From assembly GCA_036571765.1 (NCBI GenBank), contig BROE01000020.1:783748-847747 (forward strand): DNA of 64,000 bases. The letters run 5' to 3'. Shown here piece by piece: positions 1 through 51,262 of this stretch; the stretch's first letter is position 1; the number at the start of each line of letters is the position of its first letter. Made by a program: the position numbers and the translations under genes. The stretch comes from Plecoglossus altivelis. Its lineage: Eukaryota > Chordata > Actinopteri > Osmeriformes > Plecoglossidae. A model generated the notes under the pieces. That model did no database searches, was not told the origin of the DNA, and saw only the letters and a list, made by a program, of their open reading frames with translations.

Positions 1-118
1 TCCCTCAAACTGAAAACAGCCTGCTGCTCTCCCTCAAACATAACACAGCCTGCTGATCTCCCTCAAACTGAACACAGCCTGCTGCTTTCCCTCAAACTTA
101 ACACAGCCTGCTGCTCTT
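1..118. repeat. 30-bp minisatellite (4 units, cut by the window edge)
   Basis: Units of TCCCTCAAACTGAACACAGC plus CTGCTGCTC, four copies. The array probably continues upstream of the window. Confidence 0.9.
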
Positions 119-3100
119 CCCAACCTTTCTCCCCTCATCTTCTTTCAACAACACTAACCGGGAGACATCTAGCAGAAGGAAAGATGGAGGAGAGTCTATA
201 TATTTCTCTCCCCAAAATCCACTTCTCCCCAGTTCTGCACTTTCACTGTTTATTTATTCATCACTAGTAATTGATTCTTCTCCCCACGTTTCCACTCCAT
301 GGTAAACTGTGGCATTGTCGCTGTGACCCTTCCTGAAGTTTAGACAGTGTAGAGTTGTGATGACAATCACTTGGACAATCAATCCATGTACATCTGGATC
401 CATCCAGGTGCCATATTTTATTTAATGTCTCTCTACAAAGTCTAAATGCACATGCACACACAAACACCCATCGCACACACCTTTTATAGGCATTTGCAGG
501 GTGTCTGCATTTGGCAAAGCACAACTTATATTCTCTATTACATACAGTTGTGGACAAAAGTATTGGCAGTGACACATTTTGTGTTTGCTGGTTCACTATT
601 AGTGGATTTTTTCCCACATGTTATACATAATACACATTTAATCCATTTTCAAAGCTTCTATTGGTAAACACATTCAATTCATGCAAACAGCTCCCTTTTT
701 ATAACAATCAATTGACTTGTTCAATGTATGATTTCACCTGAAGTAGTTTACACTTACCCCTGTGCTGATTTGAAATGCCATCCATCTGATCACTGTGCAA
801 AATAATTTAATATCAATGGGAATTGGGGATGGCCAATACAGTAACGGTATATACATAGAAGCTGCAGTAACATCATATGGCCAGGGTGGTAACATATAGC
901 TATCTATGTTGCCAAGCTCTCAATATCCCATATTTTGTCCGTCTTTCGTACTGTGTAACTCCTCTGCAACTCTAACACAGCAGTAGTCTAGTTATATAGC
1001 TCAGATGTACAATTTCCTGGGCAGTTCAGAATAAAGGAGCAAAATGGTGCACAACCTGCTGCTCCAAGGGAGGAAAGTGGTACAATATGCCTGCTAAAAT
1101 GTGCTCTTATGTTGCAGATAATCCAGGTCTCCAAAGCACAGGATGGATTAGTTTTGTTAGCCCTCTACATTATACCAACCAGTTAGCCGATACATCAACT
1201 TTGTTTTACCTGTATTCACACGATTGAGCTAGTGTTATGGTGGGACTGATTAACCGCGAGAGGGTTAATCATCTAATGATGACGAATTAAATATGCCTGA
1301 AGGGATATTATTTATTTTATAATGTCTTGCATACAAAAAAAATTGTGTAACGTACAAATCACCAAAGTGTGCCAAATAAAGGGTTCATACTCACTTCAGA
1401 TTTTTTCAGAACCATAAACAACGACATTTACGGCTTGTACAATTGCAGCATGTGAATTCACCATACACGAGTGGGGAACGATTCAACCGATAAAGTTTTT
1501 GTTGTCATGACCGGAAAAGACAGTGATTCATATCGAAGATCGATATGAATATTATAGATTATTATTATTATATTATAGATTATTCCAATTGTAAACTTCA
1601 GTTAGGGAAAAAACCTTGCGGAGCAATCTTGCTCCGTGTCTTTCATTATCACACATATACAGAACTAGCTATTTGACTAGTCACTAGATAAATGCTTTAT
1701 TTTTTTTACATCATTCCAATTTAGCACATCCAAAGCTGACATAATTGTTGAAAGTGTGCGGTCTCTCAAATCAACATTTTGGAATATCAAAATAAAATGC
1801 ATATGGTTGGACCTTTAGTTGCACAGCATATCTTGAAACCTCAATTCCTGGAACATAGTTCGGCTAACAGCTACAATTGTGGTGTATGCACCATATGCAA
1901 ACAAACAAAACAACAAACTGCAGATTAATGAAAGGGAAAACAGTTACACTGTTTAAATAATCATTTTTTTAGAATTACGATGTTTGTCTAAAATAATATG
2001 ATATACAATTGCTGTCGAACATTTCTTTAATTCAGCAAAGGTGACTCAAGCAGGAATCAGATTGAACACTTCCATACGGCTGGTCGACTAAAAAGTTATT
2101 GTCAACCAAGGGCATATCGACCAAACTATTGACTAGTGGACTAAGTGGGGACAACCCAAGTGGATGTCCTTTCAGTATAGATCAGTGAATTTTGTAAGAT
2201 ACATTTACTGATTTAAAAACTGGCACCACATTGTAATTGTAAAAACACTATATGGGGAACTAGGCCTGGCTCAACCATATACCTCATGTTTGGATTCTTG
2301 TGGATTCAAATATTTAGTCTTGTGGTAGTAAGACAATTTAACAACGAATCAAAACAGTACATTTTCGTCAACGCAACATTAGAAATAAATCATGGGGAGA
2401 AACAGCAGACTAATAGAGACTATTCAAATTTCATTTGAATAATTGTGGTGGTTGAACAAGTGTTTCAGAGATGACAGAGAGTTCCAGTTTTAATTTGAGA
2501 AATCCAGGTACCAAAACCACTGCAAAGGAGTTTCATCATCAGCTGCATCTATCTATAATTCAAAATATCATTGTGTGTCACCGACACCATAGCAGGCACT
2601 GTGCCCTATCTATAATTCTAGGAATCTGTGCGCGTGTCTGTGTGTGCGGCCTACCAATTTCATACCCGATCGACAATTCCAGGAATCTGTGTGGAAGTGT
2701 TTCACGTATGCACCAGTGTTTCACAACTAGTGTTTCATATTGGCTGGTAGGTTTCATTTAACCTCTGCATTACATGAGACAGTTTTACAATCCGACGAAA
2801 ACCTCCCTCAGTATGCCTTGTCCGTTTATTTTATATAGCTGGGCAAGATATCACTTTTCAGCATGAGAATTACAAGGTGTTGTGCATGAGTTCATACTAC
2901 AACTTCTCTAACTTTAGCGTTGGTTTCTATCACAGATTCTCTCCTGACATGCTTTGTAAACTTTCCCTTTGATTGTAATGTTTGATTATAGTTTGAATTT
3001 TGCAAAGCAATATTAGTAATGCACGTTTATTGAATCATTATGTTTTTGAAACGTAATAAAGGTCCAGATAAAACCTTCACTCGGTCCGATCTTGAGCCAC

Positions 3101-4241
3101 TACATTGAGTCATTGCAGTGGAGTCTTTGACCCGTTCTCTGGTACTAGAATATCCTTACACATGCACATACATGTGACCACTAGACACACATTTCCATCC
3201 CAAATAATACATACGTTCCTTAATGTTGATGTCAACTCTTAGTGAAATGAATCTTTCCCTCGCTTCAAAAATGCACCAACAGTGCCTGGCTGTGTGTCAC
3301 AGTGCTACAGCATAATGTGTGTGTGTGGCAGTGTGAGGGAAGGAGAACGACAGAAGGAACATGTTCAAGGATATGGAAGGATGAGGATGCACAAGAAGAT
3401 GAAGGGAACTGGAAGAGGCAAAACATCTCAGAGGATGGAGAAAAGAAAGGATAGAGAAGAAAAGAGAAAAGTATGTAAAGGATTGTTTAAAACCTTGAAG
3501 TGTAGAGGGAAGTCGAAGAGAAGAAGAGAGGTGGATAGAGAGAAGGAGAAGAGAGAGAATGAGAGAAAGAGCAGGACATCGGAAAAGGGAAAGAAAGAAT
3601 AGATTGATGAAGTGAAGGGCACAGGGAGTATAACTTGGCCTCTTTCCATGCCAGCCTGTGCCCTGCGGTAATCCATGTGTTCCCAGACCATGAGATGTGT
3701 GTCTGTGTAAGTGAGAAAGGCATGATGGGAAAGGTGACTCCCTCAAAAACAAATGGGCGTGATCCTGTCATTGTCAGCAGTGATAAGGATTCAGAAAGTT
3801 TCACTCTGAAGTCAGCATTTTTATTTCCGCCCATGAATACACAGAAGGGTAAATCATGTCATGGCTGTTGCCCCTTCACTGTTATTTTGTAACACTCCTC
3901 ACAAACAGGTTTGTATTGTTCCCATCCCTAACCTTACACCATCAGTCACCTTGACCCTCCTCCCAGGGCAGTGGAGCCTCTGGCACGTCTGAGGGGATTC
4001 CAGGAGCTGGAAGAATTTTCTCCTGGGCCGAGGATTCCCGTGGTGCTTCTCCATTGGGTTTCTCCCCACCGGCTTACTGCCACTTGCTGGCAGTCACAGA
4101 TAAACAGACTTGGCAAACCTGTTCTCCATTTTAACTGAAACTGTTTTTGTGATGGCAGGCATGTGCTTTTTTTGCAGGCTGATGCCTAGAGTTGTGGGTG
4201 CCAATATGATATAGAAATTGGAGCATGGCTGTAGGGGAGGT

Positions 4242-4410
4242 GGAGTAGTGGTGTGAGGAGGAGGTGCAGTATGGGGATGTAGCGTGGGTGTAGGGTGTGG
4301 GGTGGATGGAGTAGTGGTATGAAAAGGAGGTGCAGTATGGGGGTGGAGCATGGGTGTAGGGGGGGATGGAGTAGTGGTGTGAGGAGGAGGTGCAGTATGG
4401 GTGTGGGGGA
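4242..4410. repeat. 60-66-bp minisatellite, 3 units
   Basis: Each unit begins GGAGTAGTGGT and contains GGAGGTGCAGTATGGG; units start at 4242, 4308 and 4368. G-rich on the + strand. Confidence 0.85.
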
Positions 4411-4728
4411 TATGGTAGAGGTGTGTTGGGGAAGAGGAATGGTGGATACATCTACAATCTAGCTCTATGTAACTGGATATCTAGCTTCATAGGTCACTGA
4501 GCAGAGAGACACAGGGGCAATCTCAGTCCCTATTATTCTGTGATAGTTTATAAACTGTGCCTTCCAAAGTCCTTCTCCCAGATGGAACAAGTGAGGGAGA
4601 TAGATAAAAATGGACAGAATGAAATAGATTAGTAATGACCAGACTGAAAGAGAGTAATTACCTGTGATGTTGAGAAGTAAATGGGTTACCGGGTGAGGAA
4701 CAGCCAGATTAGAATAGAACGAAGTGAG

Positions 4729-4733
<5 letters not shown>

Positions 4734-4774
<41 letters not shown>
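4734..4774. repeat. (AG)n microsatellite
   Basis: About 20 AG units. Confidence 0.95.
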
Positions 4775-4777
<3 letters not shown>

Positions 4778-7748
4778 TAGGCTTGCTGTGTAACCTGATA
4801 AGCTGCCATATGGACCAGCACAGTTATGGAGTCAGACTGAGTAGCATGAAGGAGGGATGGAAAGAAAGGGAATATGTCTGTCTGTCTAATCTGTCTATCT
4901 CTCTAGATAAGTAGTTCCCAACCATGCTCCTCAGGGAACACCTGCCGTGCATGTTAGGAACCAGGGTTAGGAACCACTGGTCCACAGATATCTCTCCTTC
5001 TCTATGTGTCTATCCTCCCTCCATTTCACCATTTTTCTTTTCCTACTCTCTCTTCCCACATCCATCTCCTCCTTTGTATTCGGTACCTGCCCTGCAATCT
5101 CACCCTTCCGTCAGAGAAAATAAAGCAAAAGAAATGCCACCATGAATGAGTGAGCGCTCCCTGTTGGCATCCATCAATGGCTGACCGCCAGGGCTGTCCA
5201 GCAGAACGCAGCCCTGTCACTTTCCATCACTTGCCGCTCCCATGCGACGACTCCTTGCTCCGGATGGATACTACACGCAAGGCTGTCTGGCAGGGAAGCT
5301 TTGTTTTGGATGTGTTTCCTCCCTGTCTGTCTGTCTGTTTGTCTGTCTCTCCTTCCCTCCTCGTTGATGGGACCAGTGAGACCCTCTTGGTTTCCTTTGC
5401 CAAGCCATATGTTGAGTTTGCTTTGAAGAAGTGACATTGAGTGGCGTTGAGTTAGGAGCGTTGTGGGGGCGTCCGGGTGTTGATGTGGCTGGTTGAAGGG
5501 TGCTTTGAGAGAGCCAAAGGGGAGGCTAGTGTTAATTAAGGCTGAGTATCACAGCTGACAGGGTAGCCTAGTACATGCCAGGGGAGTGCAGTGAAGTGTC
5601 TGAATCTCTCTCCCTCCTTCACAAACAACTTACATTCTCTCCTTTTATATTCTGTGTCTTATGACCTTCACCACTTACTATCTGATATAATTTCCTCCCA
5701 CCCCCTCCCATCTTGTTTGTTTCCTTCTACACTCTCTCTTGACTATATATTACTTCATCATATAAACCACTCTGTCCTTCACTAAATCTTGAGAGCGCCA
5801 GCTCGTAGTTTTACTACTAGCTTAGTGAACTGTCTCTGTTGGGTTCATCCCAGTGTGCACCAGAGCAGAAGCAAGATGGCCTCAGTCTCTCAGTATCCAG
5901 TCTCTTTAAACGATTCCCTTCAATGAGAGTTGCCGTAAACAAGATCAATAGTGGAGAGAGATATAACAAGGCCAGGGAGATAGAGAATGAATGAAGGGGA
6001 TTGAGCACAAATCCTCACCCAGTGCTAAACAAGCGCAACATTGATTAGCAGTTTAATCCTGTTTATAGTAAACACCCTTAGAGAGGTTCAGTCTGAAATA
6101 AATTATTTCAACAGTAGCCATCTTCTGTCCCTCCACCAGCAAAGTTATGAGTTTTGATGTGTTTGTTATTTACTTATGTATTGTGTAAATATGTGTATCT
6201 TGTTCAAGTTTGTGTTAATGTAGGGAAACTGTATAGAGTGGTTCATTCAGCTGTAATTGCACAGATCTCTTTTGAAAAATAGAGTTATTTCAATAATAAC
6301 AACCTGTGTGAAGGAAATAACAAAATTGAAACAATAGAAAAAAATAGTTTTTGAGTATAAATGGACGTTTCTCGTGCGGGTCAATGTTTGTTTTGGCCAA
6401 GCCGTGTAAAACTTTGGCTGTGCATGAAGTGGCAGATTGCGGCCGCAGCAGGATCCTGACGCTGGGGATATTGGAGCCGCTAGCCCTCCTAGGGTCAGGC
6501 CAGGCTGGGTTTGGATCAGCTGACCTAGGCCATCAGTCGAACAGAAAAATCTGCAATAAAGACCCCTTGAATCTGGACTGGACTTTGAAGCAGCATCTAC
6601 AGAATGGTTTTGTGGAAGCTATGAGACAGACAGAAAAATAAATTCATGTTTGGCCAACAGCAGCAGCTTGAAGATTCGAATTCAAGAGAAAAAGGTTACA
6701 AGATAGCCTCTCTATTCTCTCTGCTACATATGAACTGTTAAGTATTTTCCGAATAGAAAGGGCAGATTATTCGCTTTGAGCAGCTTTGGGACAATGTTTA
6801 AACTGCTGCTGTAATTCAGTCATATTTTGACATATCAAGGTGAAATATTGTATGTTACATCAGAATGATGTCACCCTCTTCAACTAAACAGATCATCAAA
6901 ATTATGACTTGCACAAGGGCTACAGCTGGACTCAAACCTGTGATCTTGTACATTACAGCACACTGTCCCAACTCATTGTGCTATTCTCAGTTTAGGGACA
7001 GTACGTAGTCACTTACCGCATAAAATAAGGACACTGTTTCTCCTTAAGCACGTGTTGTTAGATCCAGCCAAAATTGTAATTCAAATAGCTGTAATTCAGT
7101 AATTGTTTTACATATCAAGGTGAAACAATGCATGGTACTTCAAAGGGATTTAATCTATAAGCCTATAAGCTTTGGAAAAACCCTCAGCCAACATTATATT
7201 TGATTTATTGATGCAAAGATATTGTGGCAATGTGGACATTTACATAAATACAAAATGTTCAGGCATTTCGCACTGTATTTCTCATTCCATCTCACCCTGT
7301 ATAAATACATATATTCTACGATTCTGCAACACATTTCAAGTTGATTGGATCTATGGTTCATGAGGAGATTTTGAAGGTTGTCCCAAATTTGGCTCAAGAA
7401 CATTCATGGCATCCTTGGGGCTTTGTGTTCACCTTGGGAAATAAGTAATGTACACCAGATTTCAGGCATTTTGGAGTAAATGGAGCACTGAGGAAATCAA
7501 GTAGACTTTGGACGCGACTGGAGCTCTACCTATGGGCGTACGTTGACCACCAGCCGGCTGGAAGTAGTGATTGTGGTATCATTGGGCCAAATTTGAGGGG
7601 AAAAAATGGGTCCAGAACTTTTTGAGATATTCAACCAATTCATGGAGAAGAAAAAAAAGAATACTAACAAAAGCAATAGGTTTCCTCCCAACTATCACCA
7701 CCAGACCAGCACCACCATTCTGAAATGTGAATCTCCTCCCTTCCTCAG

Positions 7749-45294
<37,546 letters not shown>

Positions 45295-47639
45295 CCTCCT
45301 CTACCCCCTTAGGCCTGTTGGCTGTCAACAGACATCCCTGACACCCACCCTCTTGCACCTCCAGCTGTGGTGGAGCCACCAGCCACAGCATGTCACATTC
45401 ACAGATTCCATAAAGACTGACCCTCCCACACACCTTTACACATACACACTCAGGGGTGGGTCTCATGTATCGCCTTGAACCCCCCCCCCCCTCCCCGCAG
45501 CCAACTTTACCCCTGTCCGTTCCACACACCCCCTCACCCCTCCACTCCCGTTCCACACACCCCCTCCCTCTCCATCCCGTTACACACATCCCTTCTCGCT
45601 CCACACAGACACCTTTACCCCCATTCCACCCCCCCCACCCCACCCCTTGTTCCACACACCCTCCACCCCCGTTCCACACACTCCACCCCCGTTCCATACT
45701 CCCCCTTCCCCTCCACCTCCGTTCCACCCCCCGTGCCACCAACAGCCACAGCCTACCTGGGTGGCTTGCACTGACTGGTTCTAGTGTGCCTGTAAGTGTG
45801 TGCAGCAGATTGACATGCAGGGCATCCAATTGCATCACTTTAAACTCACAAACGACTGGGTCTACCACCCCTTCACTCAATTCATTTTGGTTTGACAGCC
45901 TGTCCTTCTTGTTTCCTTTCTAATCTAGGTTTTTCCTGTAATCCTGATGTTTTCTGGTTTGATTTGAACCCCTTCCCAGAACTGAACTGCAGCATGTTAT
46001 CTATTGTTCTGTACTTGGCCTCTATTGTGTATACGCTTAATGACTTTTAAGGTGTTGCTTATCTTCCTGTGTGTAAATATGCTTTGACTCTTCAATACAG
46101 CTTTAAGTTTATTGGGCGAATGTCATTTTAACAGTTCTCAGTTATTTAGTCATGCCTTTTCCTTTCATTTATTGTTATTTTAAAGAGTACATTGTGAATT
46201 TATTTTATTTCATGATATTTTTGTAATGTGTATTGATGGAAAATTTAGCTCAATAACAAGCGTACTTCCTTATGAGTCAGAGACACTACAGGCTTGAGGT
46301 CATTGTCTCGCCACATTTTTGCCTTCAGAATGTCTGAAGACACGTGTTCTTCTTTAGGGCCCCTCGTGGTTTTCTGTGTTTAGGAAGGACAGTGCCAAGG
46401 ATTCAACTCATCTAGTTTGGCTCCTGACTGCCATTACAGGCAACGGGACACAAGAGGAATATCCATCTGCCCTCATCTCATTCAGACTCATTCAGTTCTC
46501 TATAACTCCTTACCAGTAAGCCTGACAGCGCACTATACTGCCTCAATATTGAGTATGAAAACTCATCAAAGTGATTTGAGCAATATTTATATTTTTTCCA
46601 TAGATCCCCCCTCTCTCGTTGCAGAATTCATATTGCATCCCAGCTGATTGGTAGGGGATGTTTAAGCGGGATTTTAGGAACAGTTATTAAGGAATTTTAG
46701 GCGATGACAGTTATGGAGAAAGGTAGTAATTTTGCCTTAGGTTGTCATTCGTTTGGATGAAAGAAAAATCCATACGTGCCATCGTACCATTTTAGCCATC
46801 GGCGCTGGCTGCCCAACACGCCAAGCGCCTCTCTGTCTGACTGTCATTATTGAACCTCACTGTGTCGCCATGGCGAGTGACATGGGAGAATATTGATCTC
46901 TCAAGGATACCAATCACCCTTCAAGATCTAAATCCAATATCATCCCTCCCTCTTTTCCTATTTGGCCCTGCTCTCTGCCTGTGCAGGGACACAGCACATC
47001 TCCAGCACACCTAGCCTCTTGCACGACAGCCTTAGAGAACTGCCATACATAGAACCACGAGCTGTTCCGGAGGAGTCCTAAGCTAACTAGGGCTAACCAG
47101 TAGAAGAACGCTGTCCTGCCCACCAGGGGTGTGTAGTAGAGCTGGAGGAGCTCATTTTGATCATGCTGTAAGACCCGGTAAAGTAAAACAACTGCCATAT
47201 TTCAACCCTCTTTTGTCATAACTAGGTTGATTCTCTACACAAGCCTCCTCTAACAAACCTTTTCTACTTAAAGCAGAGCCATATTTTATAGGTTGTTCGT
47301 TTGTACCCCATTGTTTATGAGGTTTATGTTTTACCTTTGCCCCTCTCCCTTCCTTTCCAACTGTGGCCCCAACCCTAATTACCCCATGACCAAATAGGAT
47401 GACGAAACTAAAGTTGCCACTGCCGTAAAATCTAGTTAATGGACCACTACGATGTTTACAGAGCTGAGCTAGCAGACCTGCCTGCTGTTCTTCCTCAATT
47501 CCCTTTCATGAGTCTTATACTACACAACTAATAGGGAAGCTTATTTGCATGGATTTCATATAAAACTCAATATTCTGTTAATTTTTTACAATTATTCTGT
47601 ATTTTTATATTTAGTACTTTTTACTATTTTTGAAATATA

Positions 47640-47735
47640 TGAATATATATATATGTATATACATATACATGTGTGTATATATACATATATACATATATAT
47701 TCTCTATGTATATATATATATATATAGAGAGAGAG
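47640..47735. repeat. (AT)n/(ATAC)n microsatellite
   Basis: Alternating AT with ATACATATAC variants, ending in GAGAGAGAG. Confidence 0.95.
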
Positions 47736-48767
47736 GCTGAAGAGTATGGTGACAGTGCATTACATGAGTGTGAGGAATCAACAATGTCTTTTTCCAGTTC
47801 TACAAATATTCTTACCACATTTCTAAACCTGCATTTGGTTGTCCGATGTCAGGGCTCCTAAACATTAAATCACCTGTTTACTTCCTGTTGGCTTTGTGAT
47901 TCGACACTCCTCTCACAGCAATCTACTGTAGTCTTACGGACAGTTTTAAGTGAAGATCTGACTCATTGGAAGTCTTATTTGACAACATATTACAAAATAT
48001 ATAGCTCTTTTAAAGATATGTACTTGAATTACTTATAATTGAGCTCAATAACGGAAAAAATAACTGTGTTTATATGAACACATTAATGTCATGTTAAACC
48101 AATTGGGGGTATTAATCATTTTCAAATCCTATATCAAGGTTTGTTTTTGCTCTACCAGACTACTATGATCATTTGTGTTTCATTTTGTATGGGCTTGGTG
48201 CTTTATAATGACAGCGATAGTATGGAAGTCAAGTTGTTTGAACTTGAATGGTTTTTGATGTTCGAATTAAGCATCACCTTCTTTTACTAATGGCTGAGGA
48301 AACTGTTTTTTAGAGAGCATAACTGTTATATAATAGGAAGGGACATCACTTCCTCTTCCTGTTTATGTATCTGTAAACACTAACAAGAATGCCTTGGCGG
48401 TGTCGTCTCATTGTGGCCTCATTTTGAAGGGGGACACACTTTCAAAGGTAATCCTTTCCATTTTTCTGACAGCTTTCTTTTGGAATACTGCACCCATGCT
48501 TAAGTATACTGTAAATATAGGTGAATAATAATTTGAACATGATTATTAACTACCATTCGGAACATGTGGGGGGCTATCAGTTGATGATCACCCAGCAAAG
48601 CTTTAAGAATGTTTCTGCCAAAGTTAGGTTTTTGTATTCTTTTCTTTCTTTCACTATACTTGTGTGCCCACTCATTTGTTAAATTTATATTACAAATTCC
48701 ACTGTCTCACCTAATTAGCCCGAGTTGCATTTAAATGTTACCAGTAAATGTTTGAGCTGCAAAATGG

Positions 48768-48960
48768 GTTAAGGTTAGCTGCTGTTGGACTAGGGTTAGC
48801 TTTTGTTGGGCTAGGGATAGCTGCAGTTGGGCTAGGGTTAGATGCTGTTGGACTAGGGTTAGATACTGTTGGGCTAGGGTTAGCTATTTTTGGGCTAGGG
48901 TTAGATGCTGTTGGGCTAGGGTTAGCTATTTTTGGCTAAGGGTTTAGGTTTGCTGTTGTT
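48768..48960. repeat. 24-bp minisatellite, ~8 units, telomere-like word
   Basis: The unit is GCTGTTGGGCTAGGGTTAGA plus about 4 nt. Each unit contains AGGGTTAG, which resembles the telomere repeat by chance or descent. The frame stays open because the unit is a multiple of 3. Confidence 0.9.
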
Positions 48961-50681
48961 GTCTCTTCCCTATTGCCATGGCTTCAGTTGTGCTGTTGCA
49001 CTCCTCATCACATCCTCATCACAAGGTGTTAAAGAACTCCAGCGGCACTTCACACTTTCAGTACTTTGTTTAACTTTTAACCTGGGCACAACTGTACCAT
49101 AGAAGCGAAGGCAACTAGTGAAGTTGTCAAAGGAATGTGTGAATTCATTGAAATTGCAGATGCTACATTGCAGAGGTTTTAATTACAACTTATGTTTGAG
49201 ATGGAAAAGATGTTGTGCAATAATTGTTGGAATTTTAATGTAATTTTACTCTAAAAGCATCGAATTAACGTCCTTCATTATGTTTGGGGAAATTATTTAC
49301 TTACACACAGTTGTAAATAATAATTTTAAAAAACATTTAAAAGTTAAGAAAAAATAAAATACAATTACAATTAAATAATTAATAATCACCTATTTTACAT
49401 CTGCAAATATATAACCCAAACCAGATATTGTGTTTTAATACATAGGAAATATGTACTCGCAAACAATGTAGAAAGTAGATTTTCTGCAATTGATACCCGT
49501 ATGATACACAGTAATCAGCACTGGTGTTATTTTTGTATAAACATAATATCATCTATGTGGCATGCATGACGTATAAACAAATATGGTGGTTTCTAAGCAA
49601 TATGTCCAACCTGGTGCGATTGGTTCTGTCATGTTTTGTGTAGCCTAAACCACCATGTATGAAAAGAGAGAAAAAAAACTGCATTTCGTTAAAAAAAAGC
49701 TAACTGTTCAATATACTTGTTCAATGTTATGCATGTTTAGGTATGAAATGAGACTTCCAAAATGTTAACTTACTTCCAATGACCCTCCCACCACCACCAT
49801 CACCGCCCCCCACACACACACACACACACACACAAACACAAAATTCCATAACCACCACTACACCCCCACACACACAAACTTTTCAATGCTGTTCATGTGA
49901 AACACACACTGGTAGGATTCCTGCTTGAAGATGGGATCTGGATGGATGAATGGTAGTAGGCTACAATCATGGACGGATATGTGGATTGATGAAGATCAAA
50001 AAAGATTGCTTGACAAATTACTTTTTTTATTATGTGTTAATTGAATGATATATTATGCTGTTGATCTATGATTATCTCATCATGTAATACATTTCTGATC
50101 AAAAACCAAAATGCTGTCCAGAAACGCCCACCCACTCCAATCTCACAATGCCTGGCACATTTCATCCTGTCATCCTGTCATTCATTTAAAGTCCCAAGTA
50201 TTGGCTCCACCTGATTTCTTTCCACACAGATGAGAAGTGATTAAGCCAATCCAGACCAGAGCATAGAAAGGGGCTGGCCTCCGCCTTCCCGATGATAGTC
50301 ATTTCACAGTTCCAGATTCACATTTATCGATCGTCTTTCATCAGACCCACTCCCGCTTTGTTATCCTTTCTGGCTACCACAGTGTATTAATGTTTCTCAA
50401 TTACTATATTATGGGAAAATAACAAAACAGGAAATAATGAGGTATCAAAAAAAGTGCAGCCATTTATTTGTCCATGTCACCCATCACTACAGACGCTCAG
50501 CCTAATGAAGAGAAAGTTGTTTTTTGGTGTATTGGCTACACATTTACACAATTTATGGAGAATGTAAGAGTCAAATTAAAATAACAGACTGAAAGTTATA
50601 AAATAACCATTGTCCTTTTACTTTTTTTCATATTCACGCGCAATGGTCAAAAGAACCACATGTTGCTGACTCCTGATCTAA

Positions 50682-51262
50682 ACTAACCAACCTGTTCTAG
50701 ACTAACCGCCCTGTTCTAGACTGACCACCCTGTTCTAGACTAACCACCCTGTTCTACACTGACCAACCTGTTCTAGACTGACCTCCCTGTTCTAGACTGA
50801 CCACCCTGTTCTAGACTAACCACCCTGTTCTACACTGACCACCCTGTTCTAGACTAACCACCCTGTTCTAGACTGGCCACCCTGTTCTAGACTTACCGCC
50901 CTGTTCTAGACTAACCACCCTGTTCTAGACAGACCACCCTGTTCTACACTGACCAATCTGTTCTAGACTGACCTCCCTGTTCTAGACTAACTGCCCTGTT
51001 CTAGACTAACCACCCTGTTGTAGACTGACTGCCCTGTTCTAGACTGACCACCCTGTTCTAGACTAACTGCCCTGTTCTAGACTAACCACCCTGTTCTAGA
51101 CGGACCACCCTGTTCTAGACTAACCACCCTGTTGTAGACTGACTGCCCTGTTCTAGACTGACTGCCCTGTTCTAGACTAACCACCCTGTTCTAGACTAAC
51201 CACCCTGTTCTAGAATGATCACCCTGTTCTAGACTAACCACCCTGTTCTACACTAACCGGTC
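50682..51262. repeat. 20-bp minisatellite, ~29 units
   Basis: The unit is CTAACCACCCTGTTCTAGA with ACTAACC/ACTGACC variants. There is no unique spacer between units. Confidence 0.95.

Larger units (their letters stand above)
119..7748. other. No coding exon seen: intron or 5' flank of atp2b4
   Basis: Mostly AT-rich non-coding sequence. It holds small perfect hairpins (1247-1271, 1526-1550, 1619-1636), a purine-rich tract (3338-3601), minisatellite and GA repeats near 4242-4774, and a diverged direct repeat (about 6806-6862 and 7087-7141). A locally GC-rich patch follows a TATAAAT at 6356 (to about 6545), which could be regulatory but has no support. No PMCA N-terminal exon was recognised. 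Confidence 0.6.

Noticed and set aside
264..617. 117-codon minus-strand frame
   Set aside because: No recognised domain, low-information composition, and no splice or promoter context.
2070..2160. GTCGACTA-rich words resembling an interspersed fish repeat
   Set aside because: Suggestive of a DNA-transposon end, but too short and no inverted partner was found.
3297..3752. Overlapping Lys/Arg/Glu-rich and Ser/Leu-rich frames
   Set aside because: Produced by a purine-rich strand-asymmetric tract; no domain or splice support.
6351..6641. 96-codon frame after a TATAAAT in a GC-rich patch
   Set aside because: No protein similarity recognised and no PMCA N-terminal sequence; kept only as a possible regulatory patch.
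46914..47198. 94-codon minus-strand frame with hydrophobic stretches
   Set aside because: No recognised family, no splice context, and it lies in the atp2b4 3' region; treated as chance.
50682..51262. CRISPR-like regular repeats
   Set aside because: The 20-bp units abut without unique spacers, in a vertebrate genome; it is a minisatellite.
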